A stretch of DNA of 5,512 bases from Nannocystaceae bacterium (GCA_016763875.1 JAESSZ010001145.1:1-5512); one strand, 5' to 3'; positions 1 through 5,512 are shown, counted from the stretch's first letter. A program made the numbers and translations. The notes: generated by a model from the sequence alone, not told the origin.

Positions 1-581
1 CGCCGCGGGCCCCAGTACTGACCCGCAACATCAAAGCGGACCCGCTTCGTTTTCACGCCGGCCCCGGCCCACACCCCAGCGCGCGGCACGGTGAGTGAGC
101 CGATCTCGCCGAGGAGGCCTAGGCGTAGATCGAAAGACCAATGGCGCTCACGCGTCGGAGCCTCAGCCTGCGGCCTGGGCCTCGGTTCGAGTGTGGGCGG
201 AGGCTCGTCGGCGGTCGCGGGGGCAACGTTTGCAGTCACGGTCTCCACGACCCGCAAAGGGTCGAGGGCAACCGCGATGATCAGTCCGGCGGCGGCGGCC
301 AACTCCGCGCACTCAACGCTCTCCACTGCGCGCTCAACCCGGCCCGACGGGAGTTCGGTGCGCACGCGTAGCACCCACCCACCGTTGGTCTCCTCGATAG
401 CGCCATGAACCTCGACGGTCGCGAGTTGCTCGCTAAACACGTCCCGCGCCAAGTTCAGGTCAATAGCCTCACGTACTTCGCTTTCCTGCGGACAGCTCGA
501 CGGGGCGGTCCACTCCAGCCCAATACCCTCCCCGACCGACGGCTCACCGATAGCGGCAAGGGCGAGGGCAAACGTGGGCAC
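1..581 (-). CDS. Exported protein with myxobacterial-type N-terminal domain and probable beta-barrel C-terminus (partial, runs off left edge)
   Basis: The minus frame is open from 722 to the window edge. From a GTG at 581-579 the 193 visible residues begin with a hydrophobic, Ala-rich stretch (residues 3-12) resembling the core of a Sec signal peptide. A domain follows with GLEWTAPSSCP (21-31), a Gly-Gly-Trp strand (67-69), a second Cys at 91 and an ALDP end (105-108). Cys30 and Cys91 could form a disulfide. Residues 120-142 are a Pro/Glu/Ala-rich linker. From 147 on, alternating strands (HWSFDLRLGLLGEIGS, later VWAGAGVKTKRVRF) look like the start of an outer-membrane beta-barrel. I recall this layout from uncharacterised myxobacterial envelope proteins, often near sigma factor genes; no function is known to me. 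The start is uncertain: TTG at 590 or CTG at 623 would add an n-region with two Arg and give a better signal peptide, but no clear ribosome site decides. The gene is divergent from the mscS operon. Confidence 0.75.
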   Translation of the reverse strand, partial: MPTFALALAAIGEPSVGEGIGLEWTAPSSCPQESEVREAIDLNLARDVFSEQLATVEVHGAIEETNGGWVLRVRTELPSGRVERAVESVECAELAAAAGLIIAVALDPLRVVETVTANVAPATADEPPPTLEPRPRPQAEAPTRERHWSFDLRLGLLGEIGSLTVPRAGVWAGAGVKTKRVRFDVAGQYWGPR

Positions 582-724
582 GAGTGACAACGGCGACAGG
601 GTACTAGATCGCCGTTGGGTCAGTGTCCGAAGCGTGGCGCTCCGACACGCATCTGGCGGAGAATGCCGCGGTTTTTCGACGGTCGCACCCAAGTCGGGCG
701 CCAGCCTGTACAACCCCGCCGATC
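582..724. promoter_or_regulatory. Divergent intergenic region between exported-protein gene and mscS operon
   Basis: This stretch of about 140 bases separates two divergently read genes, so it should hold the promoters of both. I see no convincing sigma70-type -35/-10 pair on either strand. The notable element is an imperfect inverted repeat at 623-630 and 641-648 (GTGTCCGA, then TCCGACAC; 7 of 8 positions complementary, 10-base spacer). The true 5' ends of both flanking genes could extend into the region: GTG 623 for mscS, CTG 623 or TTG 590 for the leftward gene. Confidence 0.4.
623..648. repeat. Imperfect inverted repeat, candidate operator
   Basis: The arms GTGTCCGA (623-630) and TCCGACAC (641-648) pair at 7 of 8 positions around a 10-base spacer. 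The size and the place between divergent genes fit a binding site for a dimeric regulator. There is no T-run, so it is not a factor-independent terminator. A repeat this short can arise by chance in GC-rich DNA. Confidence 0.25.
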
Positions 725-1543
725 ATGTTGCTGCTCGACGCCGTGCTCCCCCCGCCGCTGGACACCTACGAACCCCTTATCGTGGGGACCGTCAAGGCCG
801 TTACGATCCTGCTGCTCGGCTGGATCGTCGCCAAGTGGATAGCCGCGCTCGCACTGAGTGCATTTCGAAAGCGCGACATCGATGAGGCCGTTTCGCGTCT
901 TCTCGGTTCGTTGGTGCAGTACGCGGTGCTCGCAGCGGCGGTCATTGCCGCGCTGGGTACGGTTGGGATCGAGACGACCAGCCTCGTTGCGATTTTGGGG
1001 TCGGCGGCACTCGCAGTTGGTCTCGCGCTGCAAGGCAGTTTGAGTAACTTTGCCGCCGGGGTCATGGTGCTGATCTTCCGGCCGTTTGCGATCGGCGATG
1101 TTGTGACGGTGGCGGGACACACGGGGACCGTGGCCGACATCGGTCTGTTCGCAACCACGCTCGTCACCCCAGACAACCATCGCGTGGTCGTCCCCAATGC
1201 GCGGGTCACAGGCGGTAGCATTGTGAATCTGACCGTGCTCGGAACTCGTCGCGGTGAGGTGGAGGTTGGCGTCGCCTACGGATGCGATCCTACGAAAGTC
1301 ATGGCGATCCTCACCACGGCAGCGGCGAGCGTTGAGGGATGCCTACAAGATCCCGCACCGGCCGCCCTAGTGTTCGGATTTGGGGCTAGCTCAGTCGATT
1401 TCAAACTGCGCGTGTGGGCCAAGTGTGCGGACTGGGGCGGCGTCGTCGCTCAGACCCGCATCGCGGTCTACGAGGCTTTGAACGCAGCTGGGATCGAGAT
1501 TCCATTCGAGCAAGTCGTCGTGCACAAAGCGGACGCTGCCTAG
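725..1543 (+). CDS. mscS: MscS-type small-conductance mechanosensitive ion channel
   Basis: Inner-membrane channel that opens under membrane tension and releases solutes during hypo-osmotic shock; MscS works as a homoheptamer. The 272-residue product is close to E. coli MscS in length (286). TM1 spans about 18-40, TM2 about 61-82 and the pore helix TM3 about 87-120. TM3 holds the near-invariant run AVGLALQGSLSN (97-108) followed by FAAGV and FRPF (118-121). By alignment from memory, the E. coli vapour-lock residues Leu105 and Leu109 correspond to Leu96 and Leu100, hinge Gly113 to Gly104 and Gly121 to Gly112; E. coli Gly104 is Ala95 here. The beta domain (122-171, GDVVTVAGHTGTVADIG then VVVPNARVTGGSIVN) and the cytosolic alpha/beta cage (178-267, with GASSVDFKLRVW) are complete. 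The ATG at 725 puts TM1 where the family has it. GTG 623 would add 34 residues with no family counterpart. Neither start has a clear Shine-Dalgarno. It is the first gene of the probable operon. Confidence 0.95.
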   Translation: MLLLDAVLPPPLDTYEPLIVGTVKAVTILLLGWIVAKWIAALALSAFRKRDIDEAVSRLLGSLVQYAVLAAAVIAALGTVGIETTSLVAILGSAALAVGLALQGSLSNFAAGVMVLIFRPFAIGDVVTVAGHTGTVADIGLFATTLVTPDNHRVVVPNARVTGGSIVNLTVLGTRRGEVEVGVAYGCDPTKVMAILTTAAASVEGCLQDPAPAALVFGFGASSVDFKLRVWAKCADWGGVVAQTRIAVYEALNAAGIEIPFEQVVVHKADAA

Positions 1544-1558
1544 CCCTGTGGAGCCAGG

Positions 1559-1573
1559 AGCCTGTGGTAGGCT
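1559..1573 (+). other. Small hairpin ahead of the 75-residue membrane protein gene
   Basis: AGCCT (1559-1563) and AGGCT (1569-1573) form a perfect 5-bp stem with a GTGGT loop. The 3' arm covers the only weak Shine-Dalgarno-like bases (TAGG, 1569-1571) before the ATG at 1581, so it could dampen initiation. It has no T-run and is too short to act as a terminator. Confidence 0.2.
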
Positions 1574-1580
1574 GTGCTGC

Positions 1581-1808
1581 ATGATAGGTGGCACTTCTCC
1601 AGCTGCGCTGCTCCACCTCTCGGTGCCGTTCTTTGTCCTGGGCCTGGGACTTTGGTGTGGAGTCCTGCTGCGCTCGGTGCCGCAGCGTCGTTGGCAGGAG
1701 CCGCGGCACTGGTTCAAAGCGGGAGTGTGCACCGCTGGGGTCACCATCGGCATGATGCCGCTTGCTGCGATCGGCGGACTCCTCGTCGCCGCCTTGCTTC
1801 GCGCCTAA
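1581..1808 (+). CDS. Small two-helix membrane protein of unknown function
   Basis: The product has 75 residues with two clear hydrophobic segments, about 10-30 (rich in Leu, Val, Phe) and 47-73 (Gly/Ala/Leu/Ile). They are joined by a basic loop (RSVPQRRWQEPRHW, 31-44), which by the positive-inside rule would lie in the cytoplasm, with both ends outside. I recognise no family. Codons favour G or C in third position as in the neighbours, which supports a real gene. The overlapping frame that continues into the kinase gives a His/Arg/Cys-rich non-protein-like translation here. The ATG is chosen over GTG 1548, which would add 11 residues (MEPGACGRLCC). It begins 37 nt after the mscS stop and ends 11 nt before the probable kinase start, so it is probably co-transcribed with both. 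It could be an accessory subunit of the channel or the kinases; this is inference from position. Confidence 0.65.
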   Translation: MIGGTSPAALLHLSVPFFVLGLGLWCGVLLRSVPQRRWQEPRHWFKAGVCTAGVTIGMMPLAAIGGLLVAALLRA

Positions 1809-1811
1809 GGA
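1807..1811 (+). promoter_or_regulatory. Shine-Dalgarno (AAGGA) of the kinase gene
   Basis: AAGGA overlaps the TAA stop of the small membrane protein (1806-1808) and lies 8 nt before a CTG at 1820. No ATG or TTG is available in the right place in the kinase frame. The spacing is near ideal, which makes CTG 1820 the best-supported start despite being a rare start codon. It would also couple the kinase to translation of the upstream small gene. Confidence 0.45.
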
Positions 1812-1819
1812 CCAGGGTT

Positions 1820-3709
1820 CTGGCCGATACGCTCCCAGCCGCTCCTGACGATGGGCTGGTGCTCGGCGACGAGATCGGCAGCGGCGCTATCGCCACGGTC
1901 GTGCGCGTCGAGGGCCAGGTTCGGGGGCGAAGTTTTGCGGGCAAGATTCTTCACGATCGCCACACGCGCGACGAAGGTGCTCATCGCCGATTTCAACGCG
2001 AGGCCGAACTCGCGAGTCGACTGGCGCATATCAATCTCGTGCGGGTTTGGGGGATCCGGCAGATCGCCGGGCGTACCGTGATGCCCATGGAGCTCGTCGA
2101 GGGTCCCAACCTCGCCGATGTGCTCGCGCTGGGTGGACCGATGGCGGAGTCCGAACTGGTACCGCTGCTGCAGGGCATTGCGGCGGGGCTGTCGTACGCT
2201 CACGCGGCGGGGGTCATCCATCGCGACCTCAAGCCGGCCAACATCTTGCTCGCGACACAGCCGGGGCAAGTGTCGATTCCCAAGATCGCAGACTTCGGCA
2301 TGGCGCGCGCGTCATCCTTTGCAGGGGCCGACAGGGGAGCGCTCACCGTGCTCGGCACGCCGCATTACATGGCGCCCGAGTGTCTAGAGCCGCTCGCGGT
2401 TGATCCTCGCACCGACCTCTACGCGCTGGGTTGCATGCTCTTCGAACTCGCAACGGGTGATCCTCCGTACAGCGGCGCCACGCCGGTCGCGGTGCTCCAG
2501 GCACATCGTGAGGCGAAGATCCCCGAGTTACCTCAGACCTTCTCCGAGGGCCTGAGACGCCTGGCCCAGCGGTTACTCGCTAAGGCTCCCGGTGACCGTC
2601 CGCAGTCCGCCTCGGCGGTGCTGGATGCACTGCAGCGACTGGGAGTCCCCTCGCTGGCTACCGGGGGCAATGGTGCGCTCGTCTCGTCACGGGTCGTGTC
2701 GGTCTCCGAGGGCGACTGTGCGCAGTGCGGTCAGAAGATCCTGCGAGAACTTCGTGTGTGCTTCGCCTGCGGACTGGCGCAGGTGATCGTCGAGGGCGGC
2801 CCCGTCACGGTGCACGTTGTTGGGCCGGGACGCTCACCCAACAAACTCGACAGTGCGCGGCGCGATCGCCTCGTCCGGTGGCTTCGCGCCAACGAGGGGG
2901 CCGGTCTGGACGCAACCCGGCTGGAAGCCGAGATCCCGCGTCTGCCATTCACGCTGATCACGGGGGTGAGCGAGCGAAGTGCACGCACGCTGGAGACTTC
3001 GCTCGCATGCCTTGGTATCGACGCGCAGTGGGGTGTTCGCGGGCGCATGACCGGCGGCGGAATGCTGCGGAAGACCCGCGTGTTGGCGAGTCGCACGGCC
3101 ATGTTGACCACCGCGATCTTCGCGACCCCCGTCATGATTCACCCCGCGGCGTTGCTCTTCACGATGCCGTTCGTGCTCGCGGCGATTCCCGTTATCTATG
3201 GCACCACGCTCGTCAAGACTTCGCGGGCGTACGTGACCGTGACGCAGCCGCCGACGTCGGTGATCCCCCCTTCAATCCAGGAGGTCTTGCTGCGGCTGCA
3301 TACCGTGGTCGTGCAGCTCGTCGAGGCGAGGCACCGCGAGGCGCTGCGGACGATCGTTCACCGAGTCGTCGCCTTGTGTCGGGGGATCGACCCCGCGGAT
3401 CACAATCGAGTGGAACTGGAGGCCGAGATGACACACGCCATCACGCTTGCGGCGACGGCGACGCAACGAATGGACGAACTCGACCGCGTCATGGCACAGC
3501 CAGGATTCGACCCTGCCGATCCTGCCCACCGCCAGTCAATGCACGAGCGCGATATGTGGGCCGCGCGCCTGCTCGACCTCACGGCCGCACTGGACTCGTT
3601 GGTCGCCCGCCGCGTCGCAGCCGAAGCCGAGATCCGGGCCGCCCAGCCCGATGAGTTGGACGACTTGCGAGCGATGGTGGAGGCTCTGGAGGAGGTGCAG
3701 CGGCAATGA
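1820..3709 (+). CDS. Hanks-type Ser/Thr protein kinase, membrane-anchored, with internal zinc ribbon and helical C-terminal tail
   Basis: Transfers ATP phosphate to Ser/Thr of protein targets, at the inner membrane. Numbering from CTG 1820 gives 629 residues. The kinase domain (about 14-275) has the glycine loop IGSGAIA (19-25; third Gly is Ala), Lys42, alphaC Glu61, HRDLKPAN (134-141; Asp136, Asn141), DFG (158-160), GTPHYMAPE (179-187), Asp199 and Arg260. The catalytic set is complete and probably active; Thr176 is a candidate activation-loop phosphosite. A zinc ribbon follows (Cys300, Cys303, Cys314, Cys317), then an alpha/beta-like module (about 325-408). A membrane hairpin comes next (about 427-443 and 445-464) with basic residues on both sides, so both halves should be cytoplasmic. 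The tail (485-629) is charged, helical and perhaps coiled-coil. PASTA repeats are absent. The start is uncertain: GTG 1859 would leave almost no residues before the kinase fold, and ATG 1574 would add 82 residues of His/Arg-rich sequence overlapping the upstream gene. The last codon overlaps the start of the paralogous pseudokinase. Confidence 0.92.
   Translation: MADTLPAAPDDGLVLGDEIGSGAIATVVRVEGQVRGRSFAGKILHDRHTRDEGAHRRFQREAELASRLAHINLVRVWGIRQIAGRTVMPMELVEGPNLADVLALGGPMAESELVPLLQGIAAGLSYAHAAGVIHRDLKPANILLATQPGQVSIPKIADFGMARASSFAGADRGALTVLGTPHYMAPECLEPLAVDPRTDLYALGCMLFELATGDPPYSGATPVAVLQAHREAKIPELPQTFSEGLRRLAQRLLAKAPGDRPQSASAVLDALQRLGVPSLATGGNGALVSSRVVSVSEGDCAQCGQKILRELRVCFACGLAQVIVEGGPVTVHVVGPGRSPNKLDSARRDRLVRWLRANEGAGLDATRLEAEIPRLPFTLITGVSERSARTLETSLACLGIDAQWGVRGRMTGGGMLRKTRVLASRTAMLTTAIFATPVMIHPAALLFTMPFVLAAIPVIYGTTLVKTSRAYVTVTQPPTSVIPPSIQEVLLRLHTVVVQLVEARHREALRTIVHRVVALCRGIDPADHNRVELEAEMTHAITLAATATQRMDELDRVMAQPGFDPADPAHRQSMHERDMWAARLLDLTAALDSLVARRVAAEAEIRAAQPDELDDLRAMVEALEEVQRQ
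3688..3697 (+). promoter_or_regulatory. Strong Shine-Dalgarno (GGAGGAGGTG) of the pseudokinase gene
   Basis: This purine-rich run, inside the last codons of the kinase gene, lies 8-10 nt before the ATG at 3706 and matches the anti-Shine-Dalgarno well. With the ATGA overlap (3706-3709) it fixes the start of the next gene and predicts coupled translation. Confidence 0.75.
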
Positions 3710-5512
3710 ACCCACCATTGGCATTTCTCTCGTGGGAGCATGACGTTCTCGACGGGCCGCAGGACGTTGGTGCGGAGCAGCGTTGGCACGTGCAAACGCC
3801 GGACGGCCGCCGTTTGCTTGTGGCGCAGCTCGTTCCAGATCTTGCACGCGACGAGTCTATCCGGCGACGCTGGGTCCGGGACGCCCTGCGGCTCAAGGAC
3901 CTTGCGATCCATTCCGTCGTCACCACGCTTGCGATCGGTCCCGATCCTGATCCCCGGGACCTTGCGGCGGAGCCACCCTGGCGCGTTCGCCTTGCCCCGG
4001 ACGCAGAGTCGTTGGCGGCTTGGCTGCGGCGAGCTCCGGTCACGCTCGAGGAGTTCACCGGCCTGTTCGCGGCAGTGGCCGACGCGCTGCAGGCGGTCCA
4101 CGCCACCGGGGCGGTGCTGCGAGACCTTCGTCCCGAGCAGGTCCTTCGGACGCACGACGGTCGCATTATGCTTGCCGATGTCGGTCTGTCGCGTGTCGAC
4201 GTGCTCTCTAGCCACACGGCTTCGAGCCTCCTACTGCAGGGGTCGAGTTACGCGGCCCCAGAGCAAGTTGCGACGACCGCAGTCGATCTGCGGTCGGACC
4301 TCTTCTCGCTCGGCGTGATGATGTGGGAGGCCTTGACCGGGCAGCTCCCCTTTGGCGACGGACCCGCGTTTCTGCGGCCCGAGGCAAGCCTGCCTGCGCT
4401 CAATACTGTGCGGCCAGACGTGCCGCCGAACGTCGACCTGCTCGTTCGAAGCTGCCTCGCTATCGACCCCGCGCTCCGTCCAACCACGGCGATGGACGTG
4501 GCCTTGGTGCTGCGTGGCGGCTCGGCCACCTCGCTCGCGGAGCAGGCCAGCACCACGTGTCAGCATTGTGCCGCCAAGCTTCGGGTTGGTCAGCGGCTCT
4601 GTCTGCAATGCGGGCGGGTCTCGGTGAAGTTTGTCACCGCGCAACCCGGTGAACCCGTCTTTCACCTGGACCTGCGGGATCTGGGTGAAGACGCGCGCAC
4701 GCTCAAGTGGCTGCAGGACACGCTGGCAGATCTCGCTCGCGGGCCGATCGTCCCGCCAGAGTTCCTGGTTGGGTCGGTGCATCTGTATTCCGACGAGGAA
4801 AAGGCGGCCCGCATCCGTCTTCCTGCGCGACTGTTCAACGGGTTGTCGGCTGATACCGCGAACCAGCTGCACTCAATGATGCGTGAGCAAGGCCTGGACG
4901 TGCGGCTCGTCGGCCAACGCGATATCACCCGCGCTGGCGTTGAGGCGGTTGTCGGGACGTGCAGTGCCCTCGCACTGTCCGCGGTGGGTTGGGCTTTTGG
5001 ACTGGAGATCATGGGATGGGCCTTCATCGGCATCGCGTTTGTCTTGATGCTCGTGCTGTCCACCCGGCACTCGAATCGGCGCAGTTGGGTGAACCGCTCG
5101 GCCGCCAAGTACAAACTCCGGCCGCTGCCGACCGCGCTGCCCGCATCCGACCCCCTCGTCGCCCGACTTGCTGCGCTGCTGACGGGCAAGATCCGCGAGG
5201 ACGTGCGGGCGGTCGTCGCCGACATGGCGCTGCTGGTGCAGCGGCTGGTGGACCATCGCGCCCAGTTTGTGCGTGACGCCCACGAGGTGGACGCGCTTAC
5301 GGGTCCACTACAGCCGTTGGTTGGCTCGATTGAGGTTCGCGCGCGGGAGCTCGTGGCCATCGACGAGGAGCTGTCGGCGTTGGACGAAGGCACGATGGTG
5401 CGCAGGCTGGCGGCGACGACAGCCCGCAAGGAGAGTCCAGAAACACGCGCACCTCTCTTGGAGGTCCTAGACCGGCTGCGCGCGCTCGAGGACCAGCGCG
5501 CGGCGGTGTTCC
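3706..5512 (+). CDS. Membrane-anchored pseudokinase, paralogue of the upstream kinase (partial, runs off right edge)
   Basis: The frame is open for 602 residues with no stop, so the C-terminus lies outside the window. The kinase-like domain (about 25-270) keeps the fold markers LRDLRPEQ (138-145), ADVG (157-160), YAAPE (182-186), RSDLFSLG (196-203) and LRP (257-259). It has no recognisable glycine loop. The beta3 Lys is Gln41, alphaC Glu is probably Asp59, the HRD His is Leu138, the catalytic-loop Lys is Arg142 and the Asn is Gln145. Asp140 and Asp158 remain. Catalysis is therefore unlikely, though nucleotide binding is not excluded. Next come a zinc ribbon (Cys285, Cys288, Cys299, Cys302), a module (about 315-405) matching that of the upstream kinase, a membrane hairpin (about 411-432 and 436-452, then RHSNRR) and a charged helical tail from about 483. 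The same domain order implies tandem duplication. The start is fixed by a strong ribosome site and the ATGA overlap. The likely role, by inference, is to regulate or scaffold the upstream kinase. Confidence 0.9.
   Translation, partial: MNPPLAFLSWEHDVLDGPQDVGAEQRWHVQTPDGRRLLVAQLVPDLARDESIRRRWVRDALRLKDLAIHSVVTTLAIGPDPDPRDLAAEPPWRVRLAPDAESLAAWLRRAPVTLEEFTGLFAAVADALQAVHATGAVLRDLRPEQVLRTHDGRIMLADVGLSRVDVLSSHTASSLLLQGSSYAAPEQVATTAVDLRSDLFSLGVMMWEALTGQLPFGDGPAFLRPEASLPALNTVRPDVPPNVDLLVRSCLAIDPALRPTTAMDVALVLRGGSATSLAEQASTTCQHCAAKLRVGQRLCLQCGRVSVKFVTAQPGEPVFHLDLRDLGEDARTLKWLQDTLADLARGPIVPPEFLVGSVHLYSDEEKAARIRLPARLFNGLSADTANQLHSMMREQGLDVRLVGQRDITRAGVEAVVGTCSALALSAVGWAFGLEIMGWAFIGIAFVLMLVLSTRHSNRRSWVNRSAAKYKLRPLPTALPASDPLVARLAALLTGKIREDVRAVVADMALLVQRLVDHRAQFVRDAHEVDALTGPLQPLVGSIEVRARELVAIDEELSALDEGTMVRRLAATTARKESPETRAPLLEVLDRLRALEDQRAAVF

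Noticed and set aside
623..724. In-frame GTG 623 as start of the MscS protein (34 extra residues)
   Set aside because: The extension is Arg/His/Pro-rich, has no MscS counterpart and no ribosome site, and covers the inverted repeat. ATG 725 puts TM1 at the usual distance from the N-terminus.
582..724. Sigma70-type promoter elements such as TACTAG near 603 and TGTACA near 708
   Set aside because: No partner -35 element lies at 16-18 bp from either, and the candidates are poor matches.
620..1221. Minus-strand open frames of 151-186 residues opposite mscS
   Set aside because: They are antisense to a clearly conserved MscS protein and give low-complexity Arg/His/Gln or Ser/Thr/Pro-rich translations, typical of GC-rich shadow frames.
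1574..1819. Kinase start at ATG 1574 (82 extra residues)
   Set aside because: The translation is rich in His, Arg and Cys, looks out of frame, and overlaps the whole small membrane protein, whose own frame has better codon use.
2725..3654. Plus-strand 309-residue frame inside the kinase gene
   Set aside because: It is +1 shifted within the kinase and gives an Arg/Gly/Ala/His-rich translation without domain features.
3400..4217. Minus-strand frames of 212-271 residues across the kinase/pseudokinase junction
   Set aside because: They lie opposite two well-supported genes and show the Arg/Ser-rich composition of antisense GC-rich frames.
4231..5429. Minus-strand frames of 213-255 residues and plus-strand 192-residue frame (3740-4318) over the pseudokinase
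   Set aside because: The uninterrupted 602-residue pseudokinase frame explains this DNA; the others lack recognisable motifs.
3706..5512. Second kinase as a decayed pseudogene
   Set aside because: There is no frameshift or stop in 602 codons, codon use is normal, and the zinc ribbon, membrane hairpin and fold residues are kept. This points to selection on a non-catalytic protein.
1..5512. tRNA or rRNA genes, CRISPR arrays, insertion sequences, attachment sites, rho-independent terminators
   Set aside because: I saw no direct-repeat arrays, transposase motifs, tRNA cloverleaf with CCA-end sequence or GC hairpin followed by a T-run anywhere in the window.

Overview
The window is GC-rich and compact, with long high-GC codon-biased reading frames on both strands. 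I infer a Myxococcota (order Myxococcales sensu lato or Polyangia/Nannocystaceae-like) chromosome. Two things point there. One is a secreted protein fragment whose N-terminal half fits a pattern I associate with that group (Trp-x-Ala-Pro-x-x-Cys-Pro, a second Cys, then an Ala-rich ...ALDP end). The other is membrane-anchored Hanks-type Ser/Thr kinases carrying an internal zinc ribbon. The assignment rests on protein style only; no rRNA or other phylogenetic marker is present.

Layout. Bases 1-581 hold the N-terminal 193 residues of a minus-strand exported protein that runs off the left edge. Bases 582-724 are a divergent intergenic region with one imperfect inverted repeat. The rest reads rightward as one probable operon: an MscS-type mechanosensitive channel (725-1543), a 75-residue two-helix membrane protein (1581-1808), a Hanks-type kinase with a complete catalytic set (about 1820-3709), and a second kinase-like protein that starts inside the stop codon of the first (3706) and is still open at the right edge (5512). 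The gaps are 37 nt, 11 nt and a 4-nt ATGA overlap, and no terminator-like hairpin with a T-run lies between the genes.

The main point is the last pair. The two proteins share one unusual domain order: kinase fold, four-Cys zinc ribbon, an alpha/beta-like module of about 90 residues, a two-helix membrane hairpin, then a long charged helical tail. The upstream copy keeps the catalytic Lys, Glu, HRD, Asn and DFG residues. The downstream copy has lost the beta3 Lys (Gln), the HRD His (Leu), the catalytic-loop Lys (Arg) and Asn (Gln), and the glycine loop, while keeping the HRD Asp, a D-x-G and the APE motif. It is therefore a pseudokinase by sequence, translationally coupled to its probably active paralogue. 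My inference is that the two form a membrane-bound kinase/pseudokinase complex through their matched zinc ribbons, membrane hairpins or tails. A link to the MscS channel and the small membrane protein, for example in osmotic or envelope-tension signalling, is suggested only by gene order.
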